Below are positions 1 through 8,451 of a stretch of 64,000 nucleotides of DNA, piece after piece. Numbering within the stretch: position 1 is the first letter of the stretch; the number at the start of each line of letters is the position of its first letter. The notes below the pieces were generated by a model that worked only from the letters and a program-made list of their open reading frames with translations, did no database searches and had not been told where the DNA came from. Both the position numbers and the translations under genes were made by a program. The DNA is from Levilactobacillus yonginensis (GTDB taxonomy: Bacteria; Bacillota; Bacilli; Lactobacillales; Lactobacillaceae): the NCBI RefSeq assembly GCF_964065165.1, contig NZ_OZ061549.1, forward strand, positions 2,046,001 to 2,110,000, given 5' to 3'.

Positions 1-1
1 C

Positions 2-286
2 ACCAGTGCGTTAGCAAAAATGCACGCAGCCGAGCAGGTCGAAGAGCCGCTGCCGAAACAACCGCTATCAGTCGTCAGTGAGCGACTGGCGGAAGCGTGG
101 CGCACGCATCAATCCGTGCACCTGCAGCTGAACGTCATGGATGATAACCAGACGTTGGCGTTGGTCGATGGCATCGTAGTAGGGGTACATGAAGATAACG
201 TGGTGATTCAGCTGGCGTCCGGGCGCTGGCGGGAATTGCCGTTGACAGAGATTCGGTGTGTGAGCAATCAATCGAAGAAGGGTTAA
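2..286 (+). CDS. C-terminal part of a possible YolD-like protein (truncated by window edge)
   Basis: The frame is open to the left edge, so only the last 95 or so residues are seen; the ATG at 20 is probably internal. The visible part ends in a beta-rich segment (LVDGIVVGVHEDNVVIQL, then LPLTEIRCV). This resembles the C-terminal half of YolD-like proteins, small acidic proteins often encoded beside Y-family DNA polymerases. The neighbour that would confirm this lies outside the window. The stop at 284-286 is followed by a terminator. The family call is tentative; the coding call is firmer because the frame has no interruption. Confidence 0.45.
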   Translation, partial: TSALAKMHAAEQVEEPLPKQPLSVVSERLAEAWRTHQSVHLQLNVMDDNQTLALVDGIVVGVHEDNVVIQLASGRWRELPLTEIRCVSNQSKKG

Positions 287-349
287 GCGGGCCACTAGGC
301 GGGGAGCTTATGTGGTACGCGTTTTTACAACGTATGTTCGGGGATAGTC

Positions 350-386
350 AAAGGAGACTGGGATAATATCTGGGTCTCCTTTTTAA
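350..386 (+). terminator. Intrinsic terminator
   Basis: Perfect 9-bp arms AAAGGAGAC (350-358) and GTCTCCTTT (374-382), followed by a T run. It ends the transcript of the truncated first gene. Confidence 0.8.
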
Positions 387-560
387 TAGTCTATTATCCA
401 ATTAACTAAGCAGTGGTTTGTTAGATAAGACCCTAGATACGATAACCATCGCAATTGACTATCAACGATTGTATGATGGAGCTAAGCCGAGTATTTGACT
501 GAGCAGTGGTCCGACGCCACCCATTTGCGCTAGAATGAACGTAAACGGGAAGGCGATAAC

Positions 561-950
561 ATGGACTTCATTGATTTTGAACCGATTACGTTGCGTCACA
601 CGCCGCTGGGAACGCGGAATCAGTTGCCGCGCGAACATGACCGGCAACTGGATTGGGAAAAAATAGCCGCCTTGATTCGAGATAATCACGATGTCATGGC
701 GGTCGTCCAAGCCGGTTTGGCAGAGGATTGGTTAAACACGCAGGGCACGATTTGGGATGAACAGTGGGGGTATTACCGTTATCCCAATGATCCACGCGAA
801 CCCGATGATACCGTCTTTTGGGCGGCGTCCACGTGGGCCACACCAGCTATTTTGGTCACGTTTCACAATGAACTGACGAAGGCTTTTGCGTGTTATAAGA
901 TTGGCCGCGACCCCGATTTTCACTATTTGGGCCGTGAGCACCTAGGTTAG
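561..950 (+). CDS. Hypothetical cytoplasmic protein, 129 aa
   Basis: Not recognised. The ATG at 561 follows a GGGAAGG ribosome-binding site. The protein is acidic and rich in Trp, Tyr and His, has no signal peptide or membrane segment, and carries a WDEQWGYYRYPNDPREPDD stretch near residues 67-85. It is followed after 12 bp by a 42-residue membrane peptide gene and then a terminator, so the two probably form one transcript. Codon use is like its neighbours. No function can be assigned. Confidence 0.6.
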   Translation: MDFIDFEPITLRHTPLGTRNQLPREHDRQLDWEKIAALIRDNHDVMAVVQAGLAEDWLNTQGTIWDEQWGYYRYPNDPREPDDTVFWAASTWATPAILVTFHNELTKAFACYKIGRDPDFHYLGREHLG

Positions 951-962
951 GGGTAACTAGAC

Positions 963-1091
963 ATGAAATTAATTGAGACACCGCACGTTAAGCTGACGGT
1001 TCAGCGAATGACGCGACGAGAATGTTGGCATGAGCTATTAGGACTCGCCGTTCTAGCAATCATTGGGGTAATTTGGTACAAGTTGCAATAA
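963..1091 (+). CDS. Small single-pass membrane protein, 42 aa
   Basis: The ATG at 963 is preceded by a TAGGGGT ribosome-binding site, and the gene lies 12 bp after the preceding stop. The first 27 residues are polar and basic (QRMTRRECWHELL). They are followed by one hydrophobic helix (LGLAVLAIIGVIWY) and a short tail. The likely topology is a single membrane anchor. Its closeness to the upstream gene and the terminator straight after it support co-transcription. Function unknown. Confidence 0.5.
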   Translation: MKLIETPHVKLTVQRMTRRECWHELLGLAVLAIIGVIWYKLQ

Positions 1092-1112
1092 ATAAATAAC
1101 TGAAACGACCGC

Positions 1113-1164
1113 TCCCACTCACCGTTAATTCGGCAGGCAAGTCCTGAATGAGTGGGATTTTTTT
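1113..1164 (+). terminator. Intrinsic terminator
   Basis: Arms TCCCACTCA (1113-1121) and TGAGTGGGA (1149-1157) with a long loop, followed by a run of T. It closes the 561-1091 unit. Confidence 0.75.
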
Positions 1165-1480
1165 GTGCATTCAAGGACTGCCGAAAGAACTGCCAGCTGG
1201 CCAGCGAGAAAATATTTTGCCGACTTAATAAATAAAGCCGTTTGCTTATTGCCTTTTTTGTTTAATGGGGTGTACTCTATTAGTGGGTGAAGTTCTTTGG
1301 CAATTCTTTTTCTAAGCGCTGGTAGTTAGCACTTGGTGACCGTCAGAGAGTCAGCTTAACCTAATTCGTGGGGAGTCCCGCAAGCATCTTGGAACCTAGG
1401 CCACGGCCACAGAAAGTAAAGTGATAAGTCAGTCATTTTTTGGTTTAGGCAGCGCTAGTTTTGAAAAATTTAGCATAAAT
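1165..1480. other. Intergenic region upstream of the CAP protein gene
   Basis: About 316 bp without a credible ORF or RNA gene. It should hold the promoter of the following secreted-protein gene, but I could not pick a convincing -35/-10 pair. Confidence 0.4.
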
Positions 1481-1494
1481 GGAGGGTATCAAGA

Positions 1495-2283
1495 ATGAAA
1501 GCAAAAAAGATGATGATTTCAGCGCTCACGGTTCTCAGTGTCGCCGCAATGGGGCTCACCACAATAACGAGTGCCTCTAACACTGCTTTGGCTAAGTCTA
1601 AAGCGGCAAAGGTTTTGAAAACAACTACTTATAAGTCTAAACACAAGGTTCACGTCACCGGGGGCTGGATGTATTCAAGTACGAAGTTGACGAAGAAGAC
1701 CCACCACATGACCAAATACTTATATACCAAGTTTTATGCGACCAAGAAGGTCACGATTCGTCAGGCCAATGGCAAACAAGTTACATACAATTATTTGAAG
1801 TCTAAGAACGGCAAAACGAAGGGCTACGTTTCTTCAACTTACGTTTACAACAAGTGGGGTTACGGCAAGTACAGCGTGGCCGCTTACCGGAAGGCCTTCG
1901 TGAAGAAGCTTAATGAGTTTCGGGCTAAAGACGGCGCAAAGCCTGTGAAGGAAAATGCCAAGCTGGACAAGATTGCCCAGAAGAACGCTGATCGGATGCG
2001 TAAGGAAGGCAAGTCGTTCGAAGGCAAAGTTGAAGGAACGCCACATGCTGGTTGGATTCAAGATAATTACACCAGTAGTAAACAGGACCCAATCCTCGGC
2101 TTTGAAAATGGCACACAGTGGGGGCAAGGTATGGCGTTTTCTTGGATGCGAATCACAGACAGATGGCGTGATATCGGTGCCATCCCTCATTTGATGAACC
2201 CCGCGCAAACGAAGGTTGGTGTGGGTGGCATGCAGCATGGTCAAGAACTCTATGAATTTGTTCTGCTGTCTCACAATAACTAG
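1495..2283 (+). CDS. Secreted CAP-domain (SCP/PR1-like) protein
   Basis: 262 aa with a strong ribosome-binding site (GGAGGG) 9 bp before the ATG. Residues 1-34 form a signal peptide (basic start, hydrophobic core, cleavage near ALA/KS). Residues about 45-118 are a lysine- and tyrosine-rich region like the wall-associated segments of lactobacillar surface proteins, including LKSKNGKTKGYVSSTYVY. Residues about 130-260 fit a CAP domain: an N-terminal helix YRKAFVKKLNEFRAK, a later helix with AQKNADRMRKEGK, then a conserved-type segment SWMRITDRWRD..PHLMNP..TKVGVG. CAP proteins in this group are extracellular and mostly uncharacterised. The gene is monocistronic, with a terminator right after it. 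Confidence 0.8.
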   Translation: MKAKKMMISALTVLSVAAMGLTTITSASNTALAKSKAAKVLKTTTYKSKHKVHVTGGWMYSSTKLTKKTHHMTKYLYTKFYATKKVTIRQANGKQVTYNYLKSKNGKTKGYVSSTYVYNKWGYGKYSVAAYRKAFVKKLNEFRAKDGAKPVKENAKLDKIAQKNADRMRKEGKSFEGKVEGTPHAGWIQDNYTSSKQDPILGFENGTQWGQGMAFSWMRITDRWRDIGAIPHLMNPAQTKVGVGGMQHGQELYEFVLLSHNN

Positions 2284-2310
2284 GTAAAGGTATCAAGATA
2301 CATTAATAGA

Positions 2311-2370
2311 CCGAATTTCTGGTATTAGCAAGCGCTTCGCAGCGCTTGTCGACTACCTGAAATTCGGCCT
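2311..2370 (+). terminator. Compound hairpin, probable terminator
   Basis: Outer arms CCGAATTTC (2311-2319) and GAAATTCGG (2359-2367) enclose a second perfect hairpin CAAGCGCT/AGCGCTTG (2329-2348). The T run after it is weak, but the position right after the CAP gene fits termination. Confidence 0.6.
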
Positions 2371-2463
2371 ATTTATTTAGTCACATATCCTAATTTTGTT
2401 GAGCGTACCCGCCATTACCAAGCTGACAACGCCCTGCTATCGGTAATGCAAAGAACTAGCGTA

Positions 2464-2653
2464 GCCGGAGGGTGCCAGGGTGGGGGCCGGCTGTGTCGGT
2501 GGTGTTGGGCCGGGTGGGTTGTCCGGCCCTACAGCACGGGACGAGCTCAGAGACCGCGCGTTCTTGGCGGGGGCTTTGAGTCGAGCCGGAGGACCGCACT
2601 TTGGCCGCAGGCGTTCCCCACAGCAGACCCCCACCCTGGCGGCCGCAGGCGGC
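2464..2653 (+). repeat. Dispersed structured repeat, copy R1
   Basis: Begins GCCGGAGG and ends CCGCAGGCGGC. The basal stem GCCAGGGTGGGGG (2474-2486) pairs perfectly with 2628-2640. It contains the shared GTGTCGGTGGTGTTGG segment, a GGGCCGG/CCGGCCC hairpin and the loop ACCGCACTTTGG. Confidence 0.8.
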
Positions 2654-2866
2654 CATTAAGCTTTCGAATTTAAAAGAAAAAATAGCAGGGGGCGTGTCGA
2701 CGACAAGCATGCATCGATACGCCCCCTGTTGGAGATTGAGTTATGGTGTGTTTCACAGATGGGTTCAAGCCCATCTCGAGGCAAGTATAACATTCTCAAA
2801 TTAATTTGAGCAGTTTTCTGTTATGAAATGGGTCAATTTTAGCTGATAGCTGACCGGCAAAATAAA

Positions 2867-2906
2867 ACAAAGACGCCGAGACTTTATCTCAGCGCCTTTG
2901 TTATTT
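2867..2906. terminator. Bidirectional terminator
   Basis: Arms ACAAAGACGCCGAG (2867-2880) and CTCAGCGCCTTTGT (2888-2901), with A-rich sequence to the left and T-rich sequence to the right. It mainly serves the minus-strand gene ending at 2943. Confidence 0.75.
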
Positions 2907-2942
2907 TTAAGTTTACCTTGTCCCACTGTGTTTCAAAAAGGT

Positions 2943-4160
2943 TTATTGCACGTGCACGTCGATCCGTTCGTACAGGTTCGGGTTATTTACGCTGGTAACG
3001 GTGACACTGGTGTCGCCAGCCTTGTGGCCCGTAATGTTGAAGCGACCGGTTGTGGTGGAGCTAGGCGCAGACGCAATCGACTTGTCCTTGCAGACGATGG
3101 TGTAGGAATTCATCGGATCGGCCTTTGAGGTTGGATTGCCGTAGGTGGAAGCCCACATAATGATTTGCTTGCTGTCACCAGCATCGAGGTGGTCGATCAG
3201 GGTTACGTTTGAAGAAATATCAGCGACCCGGCCATCGGCGGCTGCTTCGGACTGCTTGGTGTGGGTGGTCCGGTCATCCGTTGGCATAGCGTCACGAATA
3301 GCTTGGCCGACTTCCGGATTGGTTGGGTGGTAGAGGGCGTTCTTGTCGCTCAAATACCAGGTGTTGGCCTTGTCCGGAATAGCGGCGTAGGCAGCGCTAG
3401 TAAAGTCAGACTTGAGCTGACTCAGGTCGATTGGTGAGGCACTGGCCATCTTGTCGCTGACGTATGGGAAACCGTCTTCATCGTAAGGAACGTTGTCGAC
3501 GTTGTACAGCGTAATGCCGTTGCCTTCTTTACCAAATGCAGGCAAGTTCAGCCATTGTGACCAAGTAATGTGTTTAGTTGATGCAATGTACATTGAGCCG
3601 GATTTGCTGGAAGTAGCGGTTTTAGAACTACTTGTTTTAGAGCCGGTCGTTTTGGAGCTGGTCTTACTGCTGGTTGCCGTGGTTTTACCAATGGTTGTCT
3701 TAGTGGCTTTAGCCTTGGCTTTGGCAGTGGCAGTATTTGCCCGCTTCTTCGTTTGCGTAGAGGCCGTTTCGAAACCTTCTAAGTAACTCTTAGCAATCCA
3801 GGCGCTTTGTGCATGCTTGCCGGAGTAGTAGCCGTTGAACCCAGTGACGTAGTAGTAGATAGTCTTATCTACTTTAGCATGACGAGTGGCGTGGTAGACG
3901 GTATATTCGTAGTCTTTGTTCCGTAGATTAAAGGCTTTCTTGAAGGTAAATTTCTTGCCGTGAACTTTCTTAAAGCTATAGGCCTTTTTAGTAAAGCCCT
4001 TCCGCTTAAGAATCACCTTGTGCATCTTCATCTTCTTATTCCACTTTACCGTGTGTAACTTAGCAGCGTTGGCAGAACCGTCAACGGTCACCAGACCGCC
4101 GCCGATACCGGCTGCCAGTAAAGCAGCCACGCTCAATGTTTTAACTAATTTATGCATCAT
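2943..4160 (-). CDS. Secreted surface protein with C-terminal BIG2-like Ig fold
   Basis: 405 aa. The ATG follows an AGGGGAG ribosome-binding site. Residues 1-32 are a signal peptide (cleavage near ANA/AK). Residues about 33-130 are very rich in Lys, Phe and Tyr, like lactobacillar SLAP-type wall-binding repeats. Residues about 140-195 are a low-complexity Thr/Ser/Lys linker. The middle part is unassigned. The last 75 residues (SIASAPSSTTTGRFNITGHKAG then TSVTVTS) fit a bacterial Ig-like BIG2 domain. The protein is probably held at the cell surface by ionic contact with wall polymers, since no LPXTG anchor is present. It is transcribed alone, with terminators on both sides. Confidence 0.75.
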   Translation of the reverse strand: MMHKLVKTLSVAALLAAGIGGGLVTVDGSANAAKLHTVKWNKKMKMHKVILKRKGFTKKAYSFKKVHGKKFTFKKAFNLRNKDYEYTVYHATRHAKVDKTIYYYVTGFNGYYSGKHAQSAWIAKSYLEGFETASTQTKKRANTATAKAKAKATKTTIGKTTATSSKTSSKTTGSKTSSSKTATSSKSGSMYIASTKHITWSQWLNLPAFGKEGNGITLYNVDNVPYDEDGFPYVSDKMASASPIDLSQLKSDFTSAAYAAIPDKANTWYLSDKNALYHPTNPEVGQAIRDAMPTDDRTTHTKQSEAAADGRVADISSNVTLIDHLDAGDSKQIIMWASTYGNPTSKADPMNSYTIVCKDKSIASAPSSTTTGRFNITGHKAGDTSVTVTSVNNPNLYERIDVHVQ

Positions 4161-4192
4161 AATTTCTCCCCTGAAATACAGAATATAAGCAT

Positions 4193-4227
4193 TAAAATAG
4201 TCTGACTGAAGACTCAGCCAGACTATT
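4193..4227 (-). terminator. Intrinsic terminator (minus strand)
   Basis: Arms AATAGTCTG (4197-4205) and CAGACTATT (4219-4227) followed on the minus strand by TTTAAT. It ends the 4261-5367 gene. Confidence 0.7.
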
Positions 4228-4260
4228 TAATTTTCAATTGATTCTGCTAAGCATCAAAGC

Positions 4261-5367
4261 TTAGAAGTTGTTGCTAGTGGTCTTCAACAGTTCGGCACCC
4301 CGGTTGCTCATCAGGTAGCCGGCACCGTTCTTGGTAAATTGAAGTCCTTCAAATTCACGATGGCCGTTCAACTTCGTGGCCTCAACTTGGCTAGCCTTCA
4401 GCTTACCCAGCTTAGAAGCGGGGATGGATGAAATGCTGCCGTCGGAGACGAAGTACAGGCGGTTACGCTTGGCGTTGTAGGACATTGCCTGTGGCTTAGT
4501 CCCAGGATTATGACGCAAGCCTTGCATAACCAAGTGGAATTTCACAGACTTGCTGTTGATCTTCCCCTTGTAGATCTTAATGGCGCCCTTAGGAGCCCAG
4601 CCACCATTGGAGTAGGTGAAGAAGTAGGCGTTACCGTGCTTATCAAACGTCAGGTTAGAGCCCATGGTAACGGTACTCTTCAACATGAAGTTGATCTTCT
4701 TGGTTGGCTTCAATGAGCTCGTTGAAACTTGTTGCACGTTGGAGTGGACCTTAACGGGCGCGCCGATAAACCAGAGTTGGCCGTTCTTAGGGTTCATAGC
4801 CAGTGATTGGCCGTGGCCCGTGTTAAATTTATGCCCAATCTTGACGTACTTCATGATGGCCTTGTCCTTGCTGCTCATCTGCTTAACGGAGTGGTCGTAA
4901 GTGGCGCGACGCAGGGCGTCCATGTGGCTGGTGCTGATGCCAAATTTACTCCGCAAAGCCCCTAAGTTGTACCGCACAATCCAGCCGCGAGTACTCTGGG
5001 ATGTCGTGGTGATCAGTTCGTAGAGTGTGTTGCCATCCTTCGAAAGCACTTCACTCTGTGGGTTGCCCCAGTCAGCGGACTTGTTGTAGGTCACTGGCAG
5101 GAAGACGTTCGACTTGAACGTGACTTTCTTCCCCTTGGTGCTGGAGATCTTAGTTGGACTGGTCTGGAAGATGTCGCCGTAGCTCTGCTTGAATGAGTAG
5201 CGCTTAACGAACATGTTCTTATTATTGACCGTCTTGTACTTCTTGACGTTATAGTTGGCCAACGCGTTACCGTGTTGGGTGTACGTCTTGGCGTGAGCCA
5301 GGGTCGTCGTCCCACCGAAAAGTAGGGCAGCGGAGGCTGCGGCCGCGAGAAAAACAGCTTTTTTCAT
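4261..5367 (-). CDS. Secreted beta-propeller-like protein, helveticin J-like
   Basis: 368 aa from the ATG at 5367, preceded by GAGGGGT; a longer frame to 5415 lacks a ribosome-binding site. Residues 1-27 are a signal peptide (LAAAASAALLFGG, cleavage near AHA/KT). The mature protein has repeated short beta-strand motifs such as GHGQSLAMNPKNGQLWFIG, LTFDKHGNAYFFTYSNGGW and FEGLQFTKNGAGYLMS. Their spacing recalls the propeller-like fold of helveticin J bacteriocin family proteins in lactobacilli. Whether it is a bacteriolysin or a structural surface protein cannot be told from sequence. A cre-like operator overlaps its promoter. Confidence 0.55.
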   Translation of the reverse strand: MKKAVFLAAAASAALLFGGTTTLAHAKTYTQHGNALANYNVKKYKTVNNKNMFVKRYSFKQSYGDIFQTSPTKISSTKGKKVTFKSNVFLPVTYNKSADWGNPQSEVLSKDGNTLYELITTTSQSTRGWIVRYNLGALRSKFGISTSHMDALRRATYDHSVKQMSSKDKAIMKYVKIGHKFNTGHGQSLAMNPKNGQLWFIGAPVKVHSNVQQVSTSSLKPTKKINFMLKSTVTMGSNLTFDKHGNAYFFTYSNGGWAPKGAIKIYKGKINSKSVKFHLVMQGLRHNPGTKPQAMSYNAKRNRLYFVSDGSISSIPASKLGKLKASQVEATKLNGHREFEGLQFTKNGAGYLMSNRGAELLKTTSNNF

Positions 5368-5394
5368 GACAAATACCCCTCTGTATGTATAAAT

Positions 5395-5408
5395 TTGAAA
5401 CGTTTCCA
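5395..5408 (-). promoter_or_regulatory. cre-like catabolite operator upstream of helveticin J-like gene
   Basis: On the minus strand the site reads TGGAAACGTTTCAA, which fits the CcpA consensus TGNAANCGNNNNCA except at position 13. It lies about 28 bp upstream of the start codon, overlapping the region between a TATACA -10 and its -35. This suggests repression by CcpA during growth on preferred sugars. Confidence 0.5.
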
Positions 5409-5691
5409 TAATCATTTATACCACAAAATACCGGCTTCTGTGGGAAAAAATAAAATAAATTTTAGTTGGTTAAAGGTTCAAGCGGCCACTAATCCCGGGG
5501 TAGCGGCAATTTAGACCATTTCAAGCGAACGTCCGTTTATCAGTATTGTTAGAATGAACGATTATTTTTTTCATATCAACGCGGGGGTCGGTTGGCCACC
5601 ACTGAGCGTTAGGTAATTCCCAGCAACTCCCGTAAAGTGGGGGTGTTCCATGGCGCCGTGGACATCACACTTGAAGGGATGATGCCACAAA

Positions 5692-6252
5692 ATGGAAACA
5701 CCACACGCCGCCGCGTACCGGTTCTTGTACGACGGCGACCACGAGACGATTCTATATGCAGTTATGAAACAACTACACATCTGGCCCAACCGTGCGGATT
5801 ACGAGGATTACTTGCAGGAGGCCCGGATCCTCTTTCCAGAGATCTACGTGGCCTTTCCCGAGAACCCCGAGGAGAAGCCACACCAATTTCTGGCCTACGC
5901 ACAGCAGAAACTATACTGGGCGTTGCTGGATAAGCTACGGCAGGAGCGTAAACGCGTGGACCGCCAGTTACCCGGTGATCAGGAAGAACTCCTGACGGCG
6001 GTGGCCAGCGACGATGATATTTTAGACGCCATCGGCCAGTCGGACTTTCGCCAATATTTATTGAAATTAGTGGGTGGGGCCGGCAAGACCGGCGAGTGGC
6101 GCTTTTTAGTGGGCACACTGGTCGACCAGCTAACGGCCGATGAGATTGCCCAACGCCACGGGGTCAGCCGCAATACCGTCTATAAGTGGCGACGGTCGTT
6201 ACTCCGCCGATTGGTCCATACACTGACGCCGCCAGATAACTTTTTGGATTAA
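5692..6252 (+). CDS. ComX/SigX-like alternative sigma factor
   Basis: 186 aa. The N-terminal half (NRADYEDYLQEARILFPEIY then QFLAYAQQKLYWALLDKLRQE) matches sigma-70 region 2 of ECF and competence-type sigma factors. The C-terminal part (VDQLTADEIAQRHGVSRNTVYKWRRSLLRRL, about residues 145-176) is a region 4 helix-turn-helix. It lacks regions 1 and 3, as ComX-type factors do. A GAAGGGA ribosome-binding site lies about 12 bp before the ATG. Small DUF1659 and DUF2922 genes follow at once, a recurrent arrangement in lactobacilli. A role in competence or stress transcription is an inference from the family. Confidence 0.75.
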   Translation: METPHAAAYRFLYDGDHETILYAVMKQLHIWPNRADYEDYLQEARILFPEIYVAFPENPEEKPHQFLAYAQQKLYWALLDKLRQERKRVDRQLPGDQEELLTAVASDDDILDAIGQSDFRQYLLKLVGGAGKTGEWRFLVGTLVDQLTADEIAQRHGVSRNTVYKWRRSLLRRLVHTLTPPDNFLD

Positions 6253-6354
6253 TTTGCCAAAAGGGGGTTACAAATTCCGTTTGGATTTCGTTAGTAAGAG
6301 TGTAAGGGTTGGCCAATCACTTACCAAAATCAGCACCACGAAGGGAGCACCACC

Positions 6355-6552
6355 ATGCAAAACAACTGGAAGAAAACGACGATTACCTTTACCTTTGGCA
6401 ACGAAGGCGCCCGCCCCGTTAAGATTGTCATGCAAAATGCCATCGCCGCCCCAGCCACGCAACAAGTCGAAGCGTTCGGTGGCTACTTGGCCACGTTGAC
6501 GGGGATTCCGTTCATCTCCGCCACGGTCAACACGCAAAACGCCGTTGCCTAA
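6355..6552 (+). CDS. DUF1659 family small protein
   Basis: 65 aa. The pattern WKKTTITFTFGNEGARPVKIVMQNAI followed by ATQQVEAFGGYLATLTG fits DUF1659, a family of short cytoplasmic beta/alpha proteins found next to DUF2922 genes and sigma factor genes in Firmicutes. A GAAGGGAGCACCACC ribosome-binding region precedes the ATG. It is 102 bp after the sigma factor and 36 bp before the DUF2922 gene, so the three genes probably share a transcript. Function unknown. Confidence 0.75.
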   Translation: MQNNWKKTTITFTFGNEGARPVKIVMQNAIAAPATQQVEAFGGYLATLTGIPFISATVNTQNAVA

Positions 6553-6588
6553 CGCTCGCCCCTCAGCCAACTGAAAGGAAGTTATTAA

Positions 6589-6843
6589 ATGAAAACCTTA
6601 GAATTGAACTTTAAAGGCTCCGACCTGCGCATCAAGCACCTGCGGTTGAAGTACGTGAACACGGAACTCACCACTGCCGACGTTGAGGCTATTATGGCGC
6701 AGATTGCCACGGCCAAGCTGTTCGCCAAGGACGATGTGAACCTTTACGCCGAACCGTTGACGGCCGATGTGGTCGAAACGACCAAGCAGACCATCTATCC
6801 ACTGGCCGTACCACCGGTGGCGCCAGTTACCCCGGTCGCCTAA
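6589..6843 (+). CDS. DUF2922 family small protein
   Basis: 84 aa. KTLELNFKGSDLRIKHLRLKYV followed by LTTADVEAIMAQIATAKLF is characteristic of DUF2922. The ribosome-binding site GAAAGGAAG stands before the ATG. The C-terminus ends in a Pro/Val/Ala-rich tail (PPVAPVTPVA), which is unusual for a protein this small. It is the last gene of the sigma factor unit and is followed by a strong terminator. Function unknown. Confidence 0.75.
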   Translation: MKTLELNFKGSDLRIKHLRLKYVNTELTTADVEAIMAQIATAKLFAKDDVNLYAEPLTADVVETTKQTIYPLAVPPVAPVTPVA

Positions 6844-6862
6844 CGCCTACGTAACGCAACCT

Positions 6863-6903
6863 AAAAGCGGCCGTCTCCCGGTGAGGAGGCGGCCGCTTTT
6901 TGT
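6863..6903 (+). terminator. Strong intrinsic terminator
   Basis: The stem formed by AAAAGCGGCCGTCTCC and GGAGGCGGCCGCTTTT is followed by T's. It closes the sigma factor/DUF1659/DUF2922 unit. Confidence 0.9.
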
Positions 6904-6919
6904 TGGGCTTTGGATTACG

Positions 6920-7110
6920 CAGCGGTTGGCTGGGACGGCGTCTGCTGTGGGGAACGCCTGCGGCCTGAGAAACGGTCCCCCGGCTCGACTCGAAGCCCCC
7001 GCAAAATACGCGCGGTCTCCGAGCTCGTCCCGTGCTGTAAGTCCGGGAAGACCCAAGCGCCCGAACTAACACCACCGACACAGCCGTCACCGTCCCAGCC
7101 AACCACTGCT
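6920..7110 (-). repeat. Dispersed structured repeat, copy R2
   Basis: Minus-strand copy. The basal stem GGTTGGCTGGGACGG (6924-6938) is perfectly complementary to 7090-7104. It shares the GTGTCGGTGGTGTTAG segment and the CCCCACAGCAG motif with R1. It forms a back-to-back pair with R3. Confidence 0.8.
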
Positions 7111-7308
7111 CACATGTGCGCACCCATGCGGCGTTGGTGGCCCTTTGCCATGCCGGGGATTGGTCGGAATTGGTGTAGGTGATAGTAGTTACGGTTGGGT
7201 GTGCGTCCGTCCGGGGTGTGGCCGTTTACTATTGGTTAGACTGTAGCTTGACCGCTTGCGTGATCGGTCAATATTCACCCACTAGGTTAACTGGTCAAAC
7301 TAGTTTGA

Positions 7309-7486
7309 GCCGGAGGATGTCAGGGGTCACGCAGTGTCGATGTTCTTAGCGGTTTACCGCTTAGAACATGGGCCGACCTTGGAAACTCGCGGTGTTGGCG
7401 AGGTGTCAAGGCGCCCTAGAGACCCACGGGTTTAGTGGGGCTCTAGGGTTGCCCCACAGCGTGGCCACTGGCAGCCGCAGGCGGCC
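7309..7486 (+). repeat. Dispersed structured repeat, copy R3
   Basis: Begins GCCGGAGG, ends CCGCAGGCGG. The basal stem 7318-7332 pairs with 7459-7473 (14 of 15 positions counting G-U). It contains the hairpin GTTCTTAGCGG/CCGCTTAGAAC and a CCCTAGAG/CTCTAGGG hairpin whose loop is longer than in other copies. Confidence 0.8.
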
Positions 7487-7506
7487 GGCCCCAACGACAA
7501 TTTCAG

Positions 7507-8415
7507 TTAACCAACGTGAGGATGACGCAACACCTGATCGGGATAAGCGGTGGTGACGTACTCGGTGATGGCGCGGATCATCTTGGCCGTCGACGGTGCC
7601 TTGGCCTGTTCCGCGTTGACCACCAGACAGATAGTCCGATAGAACTGTGTATCAAACGGATAGACGTGGACGTTGCCAGTGACCTTCTGTAGCGCCAGCT
7701 CGGGCAAAATACCCATGCCCATTCCGGCGTCCACCATGGCCAGAATGGATTGGTCGTCAATGGAGAAACGAATGGCGTTGGGCCGAATTTGGTAGTGATC
7801 CAGGGCCGCCTTGGTGTCCTTATCGTAGTCGCCGCGTTGGAGGATGAAGTTTTGGTCGACCAGGTCGGCCGCGGTCACCGTCGTACGATTGGCGGGGATG
7901 AAGTCGGTCGGCGTGATGCAGTAGATTTCATCCTTGACCAGCGGTAGGACCGTCAGTTTTTCCGAAACGGGCAGGGCCGACAAGCCTAAATCAAGGCGAC
8001 CGGATTTAACCGCCGCGGCGATGTCCGCGAAGCCCGCCTGTTCCAAATTAATTTGAATGTCCGGGTAGTCCTGTTTGAAGCGCCGAATGATGGGCGGCAA
8101 CCAGGAAATACAAACGGAGGAGAAGGCGCCCAGCCGCACGGAACCAGCGTTTAACCCGTTGATATTGGCAGCGGCCTGTTCCAGTCGGTCCTCGGCGTTG
8201 ATGACGCCTTGAATCAGGGGCAGGACGGTCTTGCCGTCGGGCGTCAGCTCAACGCCAGCCCGGTTCCGGATGAAGAGTGGGAAGCCTAATTCCTTTTCCA
8301 ATTGATTGACGGAGTGGCTGATGGCCGAGGGGGTCACGCTCAATGTCTGGGCGGCTCGGTAAAAAGTGTGTTCCTGTACGATGGCTTGAAAGACACGGTA
8401 CGCAAAAGGTAACAT
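7507..8415 (-). CDS. LysR-family transcriptional regulator
   Basis: 302 aa, the usual length for LysR proteins. Residues 1-60 form the winged helix-turn-helix (FYRAAQTLSVTPSAISHSVNQLE then FPLFIRNRAGVELTPDG). The remaining part is the periplasmic-binding-protein-like effector domain (GSVRLGAFSSVCISWLPPII, SGRLDLGLSALP). The ribosome-binding site AGGAGGTGG precedes the ATG. It is divergent from an aminotransferase gene that starts at 9245. LysR regulators often control the divergent neighbour, so control of this enzyme by an amino-acid-derived effector is a reasonable inference. Confidence 0.9.
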   Translation of the reverse strand: MLPFAYRVFQAIVQEHTFYRAAQTLSVTPSAISHSVNQLEKELGFPLFIRNRAGVELTPDGKTVLPLIQGVINAEDRLEQAAANINGLNAGSVRLGAFSSVCISWLPPIIRRFKQDYPDIQINLEQAGFADIAAAVKSGRLDLGLSALPVSEKLTVLPLVKDEIYCITPTDFIPANRTTVTAADLVDQNFILQRGDYDKDTKAALDHYQIRPNAIRFSIDDQSILAMVDAGMGMGILPELALQKVTGNVHVYPFDTQFYRTICLVVNAEQAKAPSTAKMIRAITEYVTTAYPDQVLRHPHVG

Positions 8416-8451
8416 GTGCGGCCACCTCCTTTAATTTTTATGTGTGTGGTT

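Noticed and set aside
2446..2804. Several overlapping ORFs in both strands through repeat R1
   Set aside because: They read through the GC-rich structured repeat, lack ribosome-binding sites and resemble no protein; similar false frames occur in R2, R7, R13 and R17.
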